Position numbers and translations under genes: made by a program
In this document: piece after piece, positions 63,794 through 64,000 of the stretch
How positions within the stretch are numbered: position 1 is the first letter of the stretch
Layout of the letters: each line of letters opens with the position of its first letter
The notes under the pieces: model-generated
What the model was told of the DNA's origin: nothing
Seen by the model: only the letters and a program-made list of their open reading frames with translations
Databases searched by the model: none
Assembly: GCF_018399035.1 (NCBI RefSeq)
Contig: NZ_CP073760.1
Coordinates: 1-64,000, forward strand
Direction of reading: 5' to 3'
Length of the DNA: 64,000 nt
Source: Thiocapsa sp.
GTDB taxonomy: Bacteria; Pseudomonadota; Gammaproteobacteria; Chromatiales; Chromatiaceae

Positions 63794-64000
63794 ATCGTCC
63801 TGATCGAGGTCGCGCGGGTTGCGGAATCGCTCCTGGGGGTCGCGCTGGATCTCGACGCGGAACTGGGCAATCAGCGCGGCCATAGCGGCGAGTGCAGCGA
63901 GCACGGGCGCCAGGAGGGTCAAGAGCGCGGCGACGCCGATCCCGGCCGTCAGCGGGATCTCCACCAACGCCTCACCGCTCGGGCGGCGGATGATCAGGCG
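63791..64000 (-). CDS. DUF4342-family protein, C-terminal part (runs off window)
   Basis: 69 residues are visible: RLIIRRPSGEALVEIPLTAG, then a hydrophobic segment GVAALLTLLAPVLAALAAMAALIA and FRVEIQRDPQERFRNPRDLDQDD before TAA. LxIxxxxGxxLxEIPLTAGV followed by LLTLLAPVLAALGALAALV is the DUF4342 signature. The N-terminal helical part lies outside the window. Its stop codon comes from repeat B8. Confidence 0.75.
   Translation of the reverse strand, partial: RLIIRRPSGEALVEIPLTAGIGVAALLTLLAPVLAALAAMAALIAQFRVEIQRDPQERFRNPRDLDQDD

Overview
The window is GC-rich (an AT-rich exception lies near 18.8-19.7 kb) and reads as a chromosomal segment of a gammaproteobacterium, most likely a purple sulfur bacterium of the Chromatiaceae. 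This placement is inference. It rests on topoisomerase IV subunit ParC, HolC, PqiABC, RlmKL, HrpB, a DsrC/TusE-family protein, DUF29 and DUF4342 proteins, and a high load of toxin-antitoxin and REP-type repeats. No rRNA, tRNA or CRISPR array was recognised.

Layout. 0.1-1.3 kb: IS110-family element with a frame-damaged transposase and a structured 5' leader. 1.8-4.6 kb: methylthio-nucleoside salvage (mtaD divergent from mtnA) and a small tautomerase. 4.7-5.3 kb: ORF-less group II intron remnant. 5.4-17.0 kb: signalling block with a GNAT enzyme, an OmpR-type regulator, a frameshifted REC-EAL-REC protein, a roughly 1800-residue multi-PAS hybrid histidine kinase and a kinase with a haem c motif. 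17.0-28.7 kb: accessory graveyard with an iron-regulated hemP unit, fragments of a peroxiredoxin, M48 peptidase and sulfotransferase, a broken S1-type protease, a REP-associated transposase split by a 132-bp element, group II intron remains, an IS4-type element, two intact toxin-antitoxin pairs (tacAT-like, vapBC) and two broken ones. 29-64 kb: mostly core genes (parC, DsrC-like, holC, pqiABC, dmeF, feoAABC, a DUF4407 coiled-coil protein, a methyltransferase, pbpC, aguB, cobD-cobQ, rlmKL, hrpB) with short hypotheticals.

The most distinctive signal is a family of 84-86 bp palindromic intergenic repeats beginning TAAACCGCG and ending CGCGGTTTA (about 15 copies). There are two main types, A (inner GTC/GAC ends) and B (inner GCC/GGC ends). 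The A and B cores are unrelated or only distantly related, but length and end pairing are kept and the ends co-vary. Four loci carry A and B joined by a 22-26 bp AT-rich linker. Several copies sit exactly at gene 3' ends and supply the TAA stop codon. Other repeat families are a 132-bp element with 13-bp inverted ends (C), a 112-bp nearly identical pair (D), GGAG/GTAG-headed REP hairpins, and two hexanucleotide microsatellites lying 65-90 bp upstream of start codons.

Several otherwise intact genes carry single-base indels, often in C or G runs (REC-EAL-REC twice, hybrid kinase receiver, S1 protease, possibly pbpC start, IS110 transposase). Either this region is decaying or the assembly has homopolymer errors; read data would settle it.
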